The notes under the pieces: generated by a model | Told to the model about the DNA's origin: nothing | Seen by the model: the letters and a program-made list of their open reading frames with translations, nothing else | Database searches by the model: none | Translations under genes and position numbers: made by a program | Assembly (NCBI RefSeq): GCF_000298295.1 | Contig: NZ_AMGM01000016.1 | Location: forward strand, 1 to 64,000 | DNA: 64,000 nucleotides | DNA from: Cecembia lonarensis LW9 | GTDB taxonomy: Bacteria > Bacteroidota > Bacteroidia > Cytophagales > Cyclobacteriaceae | Direction of reading: 5' to 3' | In this document: positions 8,949 through 17,229 of the stretch, one piece after another | How positions within the stretch are numbered: the first letter of the stretch is position 1 | How the letters are laid out: each line of letters opens with the position of its first letter

Positions 8949-10858
8949 TAAAGATTAAGTTTATAAATACCATTTGGGGCTGTTACTATGAGCCCTTCTT
9001 CTTCCATTTCGCGTAAAACCTTAATGGCGTTCTGTTCATCTTCAAGACCAGGTAGCTCCTGGAAGTTATGAATGGAAAACAAGGTTCCCCGCTTTAAGTT
9101 TTGAATAATTATGTTTTTTAAGTGCTGCTCCTCATTGACCTGTTCTTTTTTCTGCGCTATACATACGTCACAAATACCACATCTCACATCCGTATCTTCA
9201 CCGAAATAAAAGGAAATCTGATTGGAGCGACACATTGTTTTTTGCTTGACATATGTCACCATTGCGGCAGCCTTTACTATTGCATTACGCCTCCTTTCCT
9301 CTATACGTCTTAGGTTCAATGGCAGTTTTCCGGCATCGTAACGTTCAGTCAAAAATGTTATCTGCGGCTGATCCTTACGTTGATTATAGGCAATTACGCC
9401 TACTTTGTCCATATGTTTCAACATACGTATCACATCCTGCTCAGATAGATTCAATGCTTTGGCCAACTTCCCTTCCTGAATTTTGAGGAAATCCATAAAT
9501 AACTCTCCGCCATAGGAGCGCAATAAAATTTTTACCAAAGGATCAAGTTTGGCATTGGCAATCTGAAATTCATAAATTTTGCTTTGATCGACCAAAAACT
9601 TCATGGTCGAAGGGCTAAAAAAACTTTCATTAAGTTCCAATAAGCCTTCTTCTTGTAATACTTTGAGGGCGTTATAACTACTTAAAAGTTCAACATTATA
9701 AGTCGAAACGAAGTTTGATAGGTCAAAATCAAAACTACTCATGAATCCACTTCCGACTGCTATGCGAAAATAATTGGCCAAGCTTTGGTAAATTTTTTTA
9801 AGGAAATCTGCCGGAGGATAAGCTGTTGCCGACCTTTCCTCAAGGACCGTAAGATCCTGTTGATGTGTAATCAATACCGCGTAGGCTTTTTTTTCGTCCC
9901 TACCTGCCCTACCTGCTTCTTGATAATAATTTTCCAGGTTTTCTGGTAGATCTAGGTGCAATACCAACCTGACATCAGGTTTATCTATTCCCATGCCAAA
10001 GGCATTGGTAGCCACCATCACGCGAATACGATTTTGTTTCCACTCATTTTGACGGGTTTCTCTGATTTGGTTATCCAGGCCAGCATGATAAAAAGTTGCC
10101 GATATCCCCATCCGATTTAGAACTGATGCTATTTCCTTAGTTCCTTTGCGATTCCTGACATAAACAATCGCCGCCCCCTGGATTTTCTGTAGAATCTCCA
10201 AGGCTTTTTCCAACTTATTCTCCGCCAATCTCACAGAATAACTCAGGTTTTTCCTGGAAAATGAGCGGACAAAAACAGCAGGATCCTTCATTTCCAGTTT
10301 ATCAATGATATCCTGTTTGACTTGCAGGGTGGCGGAAGCTGTGAGCGCAAGGCAGGGGATACCCGGATGAAACTCCCTGATTTTGGCTATTTCCAAATAG
10401 GGTGGCCGGAAATCATAACCCCATTGGGAAATACAATGGGCCTCATCTACTGCGATCAGGTTCACCTTCATGCGTTTGAATCTTTCTATAAAAAGTTCTG
10501 TCTTTAGCCTTTCCGGAGATACATATAAAAACCTGTAATTCCCATAAATACAATTGTCAAGTACCGTGTCTATTTCCCTTCTACCCATTCCTGAATAAAT
10601 GGCTGCAGCTAAAACCCCTCTTTTTCTCAGATTATCCACCTGATCCTTCATCAAAGCAATAAGAGGACTGATGACGATACAAATCCCCTCTTGGGCCAAT
10701 GCAGGAACCTGAAAACAAATGGATTTACCACCACCGGTAGGTAACAAAGCCAAACAGTCCCTGCCTTCAAGAGAAGCCATGACAATATCGAGTTGGGCAG
10801 GCCTGAAATCACTGTAACCAAATACGGTTTGAAGAATATGGTAAGCTTGGGCTTTCAA
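8948..10858 (-). CDS. recQ: RecQ-family ATP-dependent DNA helicase
   Basis: 636-aa 3'-5' DNA helicase used in repair and in resolving recombination structures. Motif 0 (FGYSDFRPAQ, 14-23), Walker A TGGGKS (41-46) and DEAH (138-141) with ISQWGYDFRPPY are clear, followed by helicase C (ATNAFGMGIDKPDVR, QEAGRAGRDE) and the RQC zinc cluster with four cysteines at about 540-565 (CRSNQ ... RCGICDVC). I see no convincing HRDC domain. The start is a TTG at 10858, one base after the stop of the enoyl-CoA hydratase gene. The first in-frame ATG (residue 27) would delete motif 0. Confidence 0.95.
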   Translation of the reverse strand: MKAQAYHILQTVFGYSDFRPAQLDIVMASLEGRDCLALLPTGGGKSICFQVPALAQEGICIVISPLIALMKDQVDNLRKRGVLAAAIYSGMGRREIDTVLDNCIYGNYRFLYVSPERLKTELFIERFKRMKVNLIAVDEAHCISQWGYDFRPPYLEIAKIREFHPGIPCLALTASATLQVKQDIIDKLEMKDPAVFVRSFSRKNLSYSVRLAENKLEKALEILQKIQGAAIVYVRNRKGTKEIASVLNRMGISATFYHAGLDNQIRETRQNEWKQNRIRVMVATNAFGMGIDKPDVRLVLHLDLPENLENYYQEAGRAGRDEKKAYAVLITHQQDLTVLEERSATAYPPADFLKKIYQSLANYFRIAVGSGFMSSFDFDLSNFVSTYNVELLSSYNALKVLQEEGLLELNESFFSPSTMKFLVDQSKIYEFQIANAKLDPLVKILLRSYGGELFMDFLKIQEGKLAKALNLSEQDVIRMLKHMDKVGVIAYNQRKDQPQITFLTERYDAGKLPLNLRRIEERRRNAIVKAAAMVTYVKQKTMCRSNQISFYFGEDTDVRCGICDVCIAQKKEQVNEEQHLKNIIIQNLKRGTLFSIHNFQELPGLEDEQNAIKVLREMEEEGLIVTAPNGIYKLNL

Positions 10859-10859
10859 A

Positions 10860-11639
10860 TCACCAGTTAATTGTTTCCTTATTTAAAAAGGCAGCTATTC
10901 CTTTTTGACAATCGGCAGTTCCTCTGGCCTTGGCATTCATGACTGCGGCATATTCCAAACCTTCTTCCAAAGTTTTCTCCTGAACCCTTCCTATCATTTC
11001 CTTAGTCAAAGCCATGGACTGTTCTGAATTCTGTCGTATTAATTTTTGGACATATTCATAAACCCTCTCTTCCAACTGTTCTGCACTGACCAACCAATTT
11101 ACTAAGCCCATGGCCTGTGCCTCTACCGCTGAAATCAAATCCCCATCCAGCAGCAATTGCTTGGCTTTACCTTCTCCAATTTTGCGCAGGAGAAACACCT
11201 TAACAATGGCAGGAATAAATCCGATTTTTACTTCCGTATAGCCAAACTTGGCTTCTGGAACGGCAAAAGAAAGATCACATACAGTAGCCAAACCACAGCC
11301 TCCCGCCAAGGCATGCCCCTGAATTTGGGCAATAATCACTTTAGATGATGTATATATTTTATAAAAAAGTGCCATGAGATTTCGGCTATCCACCAGGTTT
11401 TCCTCAAAGGTATTGGTTTGCAGGGATTGAAGGTAGGCAAGGTCTGCACCTGAGCAGAATGCTTTTCCAGCGGCTTTGATCACCATCACTTTTACCTCCT
11501 GATCTTGCTCAAATTCAATAATCGCCTCCATTAAAGCTGCTACCATTTCAGCATTCAGGGCATTACGCTTTTCGGGTCTATTCAATTCTAAATACCCGAT
11601 TCTTTCTTTTTTGTATGTGATGATGGGCTGTGCTGTCAT
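10860..11639 (-). CDS. Enoyl-CoA hydratase/isomerase family protein
   Basis: 259-aa crotonase-fold protein. The oxyanion-hole segments AFCSGADL and QGHALAGGCGLA are present, and a catalytic Glu fits in TEVKIGFIPAIV. The sequence resembles enoyl-CoA or methylglutaconyl-CoA hydratases of fatty-acid or leucine breakdown. The exact substrate is not certain. It is first in an operon that continues into recQ with a 1-nt gap. The thioesterase four genes later may act on related acyl-CoA compounds (inference). Confidence 0.9.
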   Translation of the reverse strand: MTAQPIITYKKERIGYLELNRPEKRNALNAEMVAALMEAIIEFEQDQEVKVMVIKAAGKAFCSGADLAYLQSLQTNTFEENLVDSRNLMALFYKIYTSSKVIIAQIQGHALAGGCGLATVCDLSFAVPEAKFGYTEVKIGFIPAIVKVFLLRKIGEGKAKQLLLDGDLISAVEAQAMGLVNWLVSAEQLEERVYEYVQKLIRQNSEQSMALTKEMIGRVQEKTLEEGLEYAAVMNAKARGTADCQKGIAAFLNKETINW

Positions 11640-11708
11640 TATGATTTGGTATTATGAATGGCTAAATATATAGAAAGAAAGCTAATCAAAAATAACGATG
11701 TCATCATA

Positions 11709-13673
11709 TCAGTCAAAAACTACCCTATAAGCTGAGGCCCCAAAATTCAAAGTATCCAAATTGGCCATTGGCGTCCAAACCCCATTTCCCCATGAGCATA
11801 ATTCATGTTGGGGAACGGAAGGAGTAGCAATAATTAATCCCTCATCTAATAGGGACAGCAATGCTCCATTGGGCAGCAATAATACTTTAGCAGTCTCCTT
11901 TTCTAACACCTGTAAAGGGTACTGCTTTTCAATCCCTCTTCTTTCCCGATGTGGAGACACTTTGAAACTTATTGATGAATTGTCGGCAGCATCATAGGTA
12001 AAAAGCGACAAGGATTGCTCGAAATCAATGGCAAACCCCTTATCCATTTGGTAAACCGTCAATACTTCTTTTTGGGGGTGAAGGTGATAAGGGATCAACC
12101 TGTGAATACCAAAGGAGAATAACCCCGCCAACAATGTCCATAATAAGGCCTTTCTTGGCTGATGGTACAACCATAAGCACAAGCCCAAAAACAAAAAATA
12201 CAGGTATACTTCAAAACTATCCAAATAAATACTAGAGACTCTGGCCCCAGGCAAATCTTGAATGGCTAAGACCAAGGTATTGAATAACTTGATGATCCTC
12301 TCAGTCAAGAAGCCAAGTGATGAACCTATTAATGTGAATTTGGAAAAAAGCATAAAGGGTATCCCTACCGTCATGATAAGAAATGCCCCGGGTATTGCCA
12401 CCAAATTGGAAAGCAAAAAATAGGTGGGGAAAATATGGAAATAGTAGGCTGATAATGGAAAAGTAGCGATCTGAGCTGCCAGTCCCACCGTGCTGATCTG
12501 CCAGGCATATTCCAATATTTTATTGGCTGGCAGCCAGGTTTTCACCAGAATGGGCTGAATCAGCAAAATGCCTAACAGGGCGACATAAGACAACTGGAAG
12601 CCAACAGCATAGATAAGCATGGGATCAAAAACCAAAAGAATGAGCGCAGAAAGGGCAATAGCATTGAAAATCGAAGGATTCCTAGCCTTCATTTGCGCCA
12701 GTGCCATGAGTGAAAACATGGTCGCCGCGCGCATCACGGAAGGAGACATCCCGGTCAATAAAGCATAGGCCCAGATGAGTAAAATAATGGTGCTTAAGTA
12801 CAACACCCTTTTTCTAATACCTAGACGGTAAGGCTTAATCCAAAGAAAGAAGAACCCATATATGATCCCCACATGCAAGCCCGATACTGCCAATACGTGC
12901 ATGGCTCCTGCGGTCGCATAGGCATCACTCAGTTCTTTATCTAAGGTTTTCTTTTGCCCCAATAGCAAGGCCTTGGCAATTTGAACAGCCTTGGAATCTT
13001 TAAAAACCCTATCCATTCGGTCCATAAGCGCTCTACGAAGTCTGATAAAAAAGGACTCAATAGGAAATTCAGATACGCTTCCCAAAACTTCAAATTGGTC
13101 TCCAATAAAGTGCCGATGGGCTACCCCTTGTCTGCTGGTGAATTTTTGATAATTAAATTCATCTGGATTAGTTGGTCCAGGGATATACTGGGGCTTTCCT
13201 TTTATCCAAATTAGGTCTCCTGGCGATAAACCTAGATTAGCCCTATGATACACCAGTACTTCTCCCTTACTTTCCCGCAACTCATCTCCGACCCATATTT
13301 TTTTTAAGAATACGCGATTGGCAATAGAATTAGGTTTGGCTTCATCCTGCCCCACCACCAAAGCCAAGTAACCTTTGACTTCTTCTTCAACATGAATCAG
13401 GTGGTTTAGGTCATTCTTGAAATCACGGAGATAAGAAAAAATCAAACCAGCCAGTACCAATTGTAGAAAGGCCAGGCAAGGGAATATAAATCTAAAGCGT
13501 GGGAAAAGTTGGTTCCTCTCCACGGAAATCAAGAGTAAAGCATAAATAACCCAACCCAAGCCTAACATCAATACCACCCCCTTCAAAGGAAGTTCCTGAA
13601 AGAATGGATACAGTAGAATCCCGACTATAAAAAACATCAGGTATCTCAAAAATGGAAAATCTGCAAAAATCAT
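11709..13673 (-). CDS. ComEC/Rec2 family DNA-uptake channel protein
   Basis: 654-aa polytopic membrane protein. Two helices at the N-terminus are followed by a DUF4131-like OB region (about 95-200), then the competence domain with the hallmark HVLAVSGLHVG at 259-269 and about eight further helices to residue 510. In transforming bacteria ComEC carries single-stranded DNA across the inner membrane. The last ~140 residues lack the HxHxDH motif, so the C-terminal metallo-beta-lactamase nuclease domain of Bacillus ComEC is missing, as is common in Bacteroidota. No other competence genes are nearby. The gene stands alone, 35 nt after a terminator. Confidence 0.92.
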   Translation of the reverse strand: MIFADFPFLRYLMFFIVGILLYPFFQELPLKGVVLMLGLGWVIYALLLISVERNQLFPRFRFIFPCLAFLQLVLAGLIFSYLRDFKNDLNHLIHVEEEVKGYLALVVGQDEAKPNSIANRVFLKKIWVGDELRESKGEVLVYHRANLGLSPGDLIWIKGKPQYIPGPTNPDEFNYQKFTSRQGVAHRHFIGDQFEVLGSVSEFPIESFFIRLRRALMDRMDRVFKDSKAVQIAKALLLGQKKTLDKELSDAYATAGAMHVLAVSGLHVGIIYGFFFLWIKPYRLGIRKRVLYLSTIILLIWAYALLTGMSPSVMRAATMFSLMALAQMKARNPSIFNAIALSALILLVFDPMLIYAVGFQLSYVALLGILLIQPILVKTWLPANKILEYAWQISTVGLAAQIATFPLSAYYFHIFPTYFLLSNLVAIPGAFLIMTVGIPFMLFSKFTLIGSSLGFLTERIIKLFNTLVLAIQDLPGARVSSIYLDSFEVYLYFLFLGLCLWLYHQPRKALLWTLLAGLFSFGIHRLIPYHLHPQKEVLTVYQMDKGFAIDFEQSLSLFTYDAADNSSISFKVSPHRERRGIEKQYPLQVLEKETAKVLLLPNGALLSLLDEGLIIATPSVPQHELCSWGNGVWTPMANLDTLNFGASAYRVVFD

Positions 13674-13715
13674 AGGCTTAAAAGTTTGAAGAAAATTTAC
13701 GTAGAAAAAATAAAA

Positions 13716-13737
13716 AAGGGGACCGATAGGCCCCCTT
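13716..13737 (-). terminator. Intrinsic terminator after the outer-membrane protein gene
   Basis: AAGGGGACC and GGCCCCCTT pair over 9 bp with one mismatch and a 4-nt loop. Read on the minus strand the hairpin is followed by TTTTTTATTTTTT. It lies 28 nt beyond the stop of the 179-aa outer-membrane protein gene and ahead of comEC, separating the two. Confidence 0.85.
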
Positions 13738-13764
13738 CTACTATGATTTAATCGGATAAGTTAA

Positions 13765-14304
13765 TCAGAACCTGTATCCCACATTCAAGCCTGCCCTAAA
13801 TTCAACCGCATTGAAACGATCGGCAACTTTTGAAGAAAATCCTCTGGCCACAGCAGCAAATGGACCAAAAGCAAAATTATTGTAGTTCCACTTGTAGCCT
13901 CCTATCAGTCCGATATAACCACTGTTCAAATCTGTAGTAGTAACACCTGACCCATCAACGGCCTCTCTAAACTCCCCAAACCTGTACTTAAAGAAGGGAG
14001 AAATGTGCAATTTTCCATTTTCATCGCCTGCAAAATAAAAATTATAAGACAATAGAATAGATGTGGCGTCAAAATCCCTACCCCCTGACGCACTTCTATA
14101 ATTAAAACGGTCATTGATATGCAATTCTACTCCTATGGATTGATCGTGTCCAACAAAGTGTTCATAACCCAATTCTACAGAGCCTATGATTATGGTATTG
14201 AGGAAGTTTAACCTGACCTCACCTGTTGGGTTTTCCAAGGACTGAGCAAAAGTTAGCTGGGCAAACAACAAAAGTGCCGGCAGCAGAAATAATAGTTTTT
14301 TCAT
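13765..14304 (-). CDS. Small outer-membrane beta-barrel protein
   Basis: 179 aa with a clear signal peptide (cleavage after LTFA, before QS) and alternating-hydrophobicity strands rich in aromatic residues, ending in NVGYRF, a typical barrel C-terminus. Size and pattern fit the porin-like / OmpA-beta-barrel proteins common in Bacteroidota (DUF3575-like or OmpW-like cannot be separated by eye). Function unknown, probably structural or a small pore. A TATATTTG box lies 40 nt upstream and a strong terminator follows, so it is monocistronic. Confidence 0.8.
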   Translation of the reverse strand: MKKLLFLLPALLLFAQLTFAQSLENPTGEVRLNFLNTIIIGSVELGYEHFVGHDQSIGVELHINDRFNYRSASGGRDFDATSILLSYNFYFAGDENGKLHISPFFKYRFGEFREAVDGSGVTTTDLNSGYIGLIGGYKWNYNNFAFGPFAAVARGFSSKVADRFNAVEFRAGLNVGYRF

Positions 14305-14340
14305 AATGGTAAAATTTAAAAGGATTAAGATCTATTTGAC

Positions 14341-14778
14341 TCACAAATATAGTTCCATTTTATAATGTAGTATGTTACACTCCTCAAACATTTCTCCGAC
14401 CTGCTTAAAACCAAACTTTGCATAGAGGGGCATGGCATCGAGTTGAGCGTGCATGTAGCATTTTTTTCCTTTGGATTTAGGCTGCCTGCCAATATCTTCC
14501 AGTACAGCTTTGACCAAGGCTTGGCCTACCCCCTTGCCCCGCATGGGTTTGAGAACTGCAAATCTTTCCAGTTTAATCCCTTTATCCGTAAATCTCCATC
14601 GTGCAGTTCCTGCAGGATCTCCATCTAATTTGGCCAAAAAATGAACCGATGTGGCTTCAAATTCATCATATTCTTCAGCAGGATCAACCTCTTGTTCGAT
14701 TACAAAAACTTCTTCCCTGATCTGGAACACCCTATCAAGCTGTTCCTTGTTCAGGACCTTTTGTACGCTTATCTTCAT
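14341..14778 (-). CDS. GNAT-family N-acetyltransferase (YjcF-like)
   Basis: About 145 aa from the Met at 14778 (an upstream Met at 14805 is possible). The acetyl-CoA-binding motif A is visible as VLKPMRGKGVGQALV, and the C-terminal block HAQLDAMPLYAKFGFKQVG...FEECNILHYKM resembles Bacillus YjcF and relatives. It would transfer an acetyl group to an unknown amine. The start lies inside the end of the PhoH gene (44-nt overlap in another frame), an unusually long overlap suggesting co-translation. Confidence 0.88.
   Translation of the reverse strand: MKISVQKVLNKEQLDRVFQIREEVFVIEQEVDPAEEYDEFEATSVHFLAKLDGDPAGTARWRFTDKGIKLERFAVLKPMRGKGVGQALVKAVLEDIGRQPKSKGKKCYMHAQLDAMPLYAKFGFKQVGEMFEECNILHYKMELYL
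14344..14351 (-). promoter_or_regulatory. Likely -7 box of the small outer-membrane protein gene
   Basis: TATATTTG on the minus strand fits the Bacteroidota TAnnTTTG box and sits 40 nt before the start codon at 14304. It overlaps the last codons of the GNAT gene. A clear TTTG box at -33 is not visible. Confidence 0.4.
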
Positions 14779-15736
14779 CTTTGTCTGATACTTTTTGAGA
14801 TTCAACCTTATCGTAGGCTTCTATAATTGACTTTACCAATTTATGGCGGATTACATCTTTTCCCCCAAGATAGACCATTCCAATACCTTTGACATCTTTC
14901 AAAACATGAAGGGCTTCCTTTAAGCCGGATTTTTGCCTCTTAGGTAAATCTACCTGGGTTTGGTCCCCGGTAATGATTACTTTGGAATTGGGGCCCATAC
15001 GGGTCAAAAACATTTTGATTTGCTCACCGGTGGTGTTCTGGGCTTCATCCAATAAAACAAAGGCATCATGAAGTGTTCTCCCCCTCATGTAAGCCAGTGG
15101 AGCTATTTCAATTACCCTGGTTTCCTGGTAAAATTTCAGCTTCTCTGAGGGCACCATATCACTCAACGCGTCGTAAATCGGCCTGAGATAAGGGTCGAGT
15201 TTTTCCTGAAGATCCCCAGGTAAAAACCCAAGATTTTCACCCGCCTCCACAGCGGGCCGTGTAATAATGATTCTTTTGACCTCTCTGTTTTTCAAAGCCC
15301 TTACTGCCAAAGCTACAGCAATGTACGTTTTCCCTGTTCCGGCCGGACCAAGTGCAAAAACAAGGTCATTTTTTAAAGAAGCCTCTACCAGTTTTCTTTG
15401 GTTGGCCGATTTAGGTTTAACCACCAGTCCCTTATTCCCATAAATGATTACATCATTTTTTTGGTTTTCTTCAAATGGAGCTCCTTCCAGCGCGATGTAT
15501 TCCTTTATATTTTCCGGTGTGATGTGACCAAAACGATGGAAATGCTGTAAAAGCATATTGAGCAGGTCATTGATGCGCAGGATTTCCGGAGCCCTTCCCT
15601 GTATCCTTATTTCATTTCCTCTGGATACCACTTTGCTTTGGGGAAAAGCTGCAGCTATCTGCTTGATGTTCTCATTTCCCGTACCTAAAAAATCCAGTAA
15701 GGGAATATTTTCTAAGGTAATTACTTTCTCTACCAA
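14735..15736 (-). CDS. phoH: PhoH family ATPase
   Basis: 333 aa. The N-terminal ~100 residues form the KH-like domain typical of YbeZ/PhoH proteins; the P-loop domain has Walker A GPAGTGKT at 130-137 and Walker B DAFVLLDEAQN, with RPAVEAGENLGFLPGD between. PhoH proteins are ATPases linked to RNA metabolism and stress, often partnered by YbeY (not in this window). It is divergent from the SAM hydrolase gene across a symmetrical promoter region, and its last 44 nt overlap the GNAT start. Confidence 0.95.
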   Translation of the reverse strand: MVEKVITLENIPLLDFLGTGNENIKQIAAAFPQSKVVSRGNEIRIQGRAPEILRINDLLNMLLQHFHRFGHITPENIKEYIALEGAPFEENQKNDVIIYGNKGLVVKPKSANQRKLVEASLKNDLVFALGPAGTGKTYIAVALAVRALKNREVKRIIITRPAVEAGENLGFLPGDLQEKLDPYLRPIYDALSDMVPSEKLKFYQETRVIEIAPLAYMRGRTLHDAFVLLDEAQNTTGEQIKMFLTRMGPNSKVIITGDQTQVDLPKRQKSGLKEALHVLKDVKGIGMVYLGGKDVIRHKLVKSIIEAYDKVESQKVSDKDEDKRTKGPEQGTA

Positions 15737-15784
15737 TACGATTGTTTTGAATAATGATTTGTTATTAATGGTGTAATAAATAAA

Positions 15785-15821
15785 TTTATATTTTTGTTCA
15801 CACCTATCACAAAAATATAAA
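15785..15821. promoter_or_regulatory. Symmetrical divergent promoter region with facing -7 boxes
   Basis: A perfect 13-bp inverted repeat (TTTATATTTTTGT at 15785-15797, ACAAAAATATAAA at 15809-15821, 11-nt gap) places a TATTTTTG box on each strand: 15789-15796 reading towards the SAM hydrolase gene and 15810-15817 reading towards phoH. Both would start transcription in or near the shared gap. The -33 boxes are not obvious. The symmetry could also serve a dimeric regulator. Confidence 0.5.
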
Positions 15822-15841
15822 ATTTTAACGGACTTGCTTAT

Positions 15842-16618
15842 ATGGCCTTGATAACATTCACCTCAGATTTTGGAGACAGCGATTATTATGTACCTTCAGT
15901 AAAGGCTAAAATGTTATCCATAAACCCCCAATTGAACATTATAGACATTACCCATCAGGTTGAAAATTATGATGTGGCCCATGCAGCCTTCATCCTCAAG
16001 AGTGTTTACAAAGAGTTTCCTAAAGGCACAGTACACCTGGTGGCTATGAATGCCACGAGTAATGTCACTGATGGCTACATTGGCGTCAAGCTGGAAGACC
16101 ACATTTTTATTGGCCCTAATAATGGAGTTTTGAGCCTGCTTTCGGAAAATGACCCAGGAATTATCGTGAAGTTTGCAGATATCCATGTTCAACAAAGTAC
16201 CTTCCCTGCCAAGGATATTTTAGCCCCCATTGCTGCCAAAGTCGCTTCAGGAGCAGCCATCCATGATTTTGGAGGGCCTTTGACCAGCATTAAGAAAATG
16301 ATTCCAAGAAACTTTAAGGCTACAAAGAAACAGATTACAGGCCATGTGATCAGGGTGGACCATTATGGTAATTTGATCACCAATATCACCAAAGAGGTTT
16401 TTGACACCCTCAATCCGGGAAAATTCACCATAGAGTTTGGAAGGGAAAGCCTGAATAGGTTAAATAGTACTTATGACCATGTTGAGCCGGGAGATTGCTT
16501 TGCATTTTTCAATAGCTTAGGCCTATTGGAAATTGGTATCAACCATGGACATGGTGCAGATTTACTGGGTTTGAGGTACGATAGTCCTATATTTATACAT
16601 TTTGAAACAGAAAGCTGA
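15842..16618 (+). CDS. S-adenosyl-L-methionine hydrolase (DUF62 / SAM hydroxide adenosyltransferase)
   Basis: 258 aa, full length for the DUF62 family. These enzymes use water or hydroxide to split SAM into adenosine and methionine. They are relatives of chlorinase/fluorinase without the halogen-specific loop. The N-terminal ITFTSDFGDSDYYV block with the catalytic Asp and the C-terminal DHYGNLITNI block are visible. Its TGA overlaps the ATG of the next gene (TGATG). Physiological role in this organism unknown; control of SAM level is a fair guess. Confidence 0.92.
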   Translation: MALITFTSDFGDSDYYVPSVKAKMLSINPQLNIIDITHQVENYDVAHAAFILKSVYKEFPKGTVHLVAMNATSNVTDGYIGVKLEDHIFIGPNNGVLSLLSENDPGIIVKFADIHVQQSTFPAKDILAPIAAKVASGAAIHDFGGPLTSIKKMIPRNFKATKKQITGHVIRVDHYGNLITNITKEVFDTLNPGKFTIEFGRESLNRLNSTYDHVEPGDCFAFFNSLGLLEIGINHGHGADLLGLRYDSPIFIHFETES

Positions 16619-16914
16619 TGTTAATCAGGATAGTACGCATGACATTCCAGGAAGATAAGGTAAAGGCCTTTCAAGATAATTTTGATGTCAATAAGGAAAA
16701 AATCCGCAATTTTCCAGGGTGTCGACACCTCGAGCTTTGGCAAGATGAAAATATTAAAAATATTTTCATGACTTACAGCCATTGGGATTCTGAAGAAGCC
16801 CTGAACCAATACCGTGATTCTGAATTATTTAAATCAGTGTGGACGTATACCAAAACCTTGTTTGCGGATAAACCCACTGCATTTTCGGTGAAAAAAATTG
16901 AAGAACTGCCTTAG
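16618..16914 (+). CDS. Antibiotic biosynthesis monooxygenase (ABM) domain protein
   Basis: 98-aa single-domain protein of the dimeric alpha/beta-barrel ABM fold: MLIRIVRMTFQEDKV at the start, then HLELWQDENIKNIFMTYSHW and a helix with ALNQYRDSELFKSVW. The family ranges from quinol monooxygenases to haem-binding and non-enzymatic members. No function can be fixed from sequence. It is translationally coupled to the SAM hydrolase by a TGATG overlap, so the two products may act together. Confidence 0.85.
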   Translation: MLIRIVRMTFQEDKVKAFQDNFDVNKEKIRNFPGCRHLELWQDENIKNIFMTYSHWDSEEALNQYRDSELFKSVWTYTKTLFADKPTAFSVKKIEELP

Positions 16915-16920
16915 GACTTC

Positions 16921-16951
16921 TTGCAAGGAAAAAAAATAGTCTTCATATTTG
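16921..16951 (+). promoter_or_regulatory. Possible promoter of tRNA-Leu
   Basis: TTG at 16921 and CATATTTG at 16944-16951, with about 20 nt between, resemble the Bacteroidota -33/-7 arrangement, although the TA of the -7 box is CA. It lies 120 nt upstream of the tRNA on the same strand. Confidence 0.3.
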
Positions 16952-16954
16952 CAT

Positions 16955-16974
16955 CCCATTCAGCAAGGAATGGG
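16955..16974. repeat. Perfect 7-bp inverted repeat
   Basis: CCCATTC and GAATGGG flank a 6-nt loop, directly after the possible promoter. It could be a small hairpin in the leader of the tRNA transcript. No T-tract follows. Confidence 0.35.
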
Positions 16975-16993
16975 CAAGTTTGAAATTCCCAAG

Positions 16994-17011
16994 CGGCGGA
17001 CTTGTCCGCCG
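16994..17011. repeat. GC-rich REP-like hairpin upstream of tRNA-Leu
   Basis: CGGCGGA-CTTG-TCCGCCG is a perfect 7-bp hairpin with a tetraloop, strongly GC-rich in AT-rich surroundings. A/T arms (AAATT at 16983-16987, AATTT at 17012-17016) extend the symmetry. It has the look of a dispersed palindromic element (REP-like). I see no second copy in this window, so repeat status is unproven. Confidence 0.45.
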
Positions 17012-17073
17012 AATTTAAAAATCAAATGATTTCAAAAATTCCGGGAATAAAAAAATCCGCTTAACAGCACCAT

Positions 17074-17157
17074 GCCCAGGTGGCGGAATTGGTAGACGCG
17101 TTGGTCTCAAACACCAATGAGGTTACACTCGTGCCGGTTCGACTCCGGCCCTGGGTA
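17074..17157 (+). tRNA. tRNA-Leu (anticodon CAA)
   Basis: 84-nt cloverleaf of the long-variable-arm class. The acceptor stem is GCCCAGG with CCTGGGT (a G-U pair at the end). The D arm contains GGTAGACGC. The anticodon stem TTGGT/ACCAA encloses the loop CTCAAAC with anticodon CAA, reading UUG. The T arm GCCGGTTCGACTCCGGC is standard. CCA is not encoded. A terminator follows 10 nt later, so it is a single-tRNA transcript. Confidence 0.97.
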
Positions 17158-17166
17158 CTTAAACAG

Positions 17167-17201
17167 AAAAGGTCCTTCTCATCAGAGTTGGACCTTTTTT
17201 T
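17167..17201 (+). terminator. Intrinsic terminator after tRNA-Leu
   Basis: AAAAGGTCC and GGACCTTTT form a 9-bp stem with a 14-nt loop followed by a run of T. It lies 10 nt beyond the tRNA 3' end. Confidence 0.85.
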
Positions 17202-17229
17202 ATGGCAAAGGCTGAAGGAAGAATAAGCT

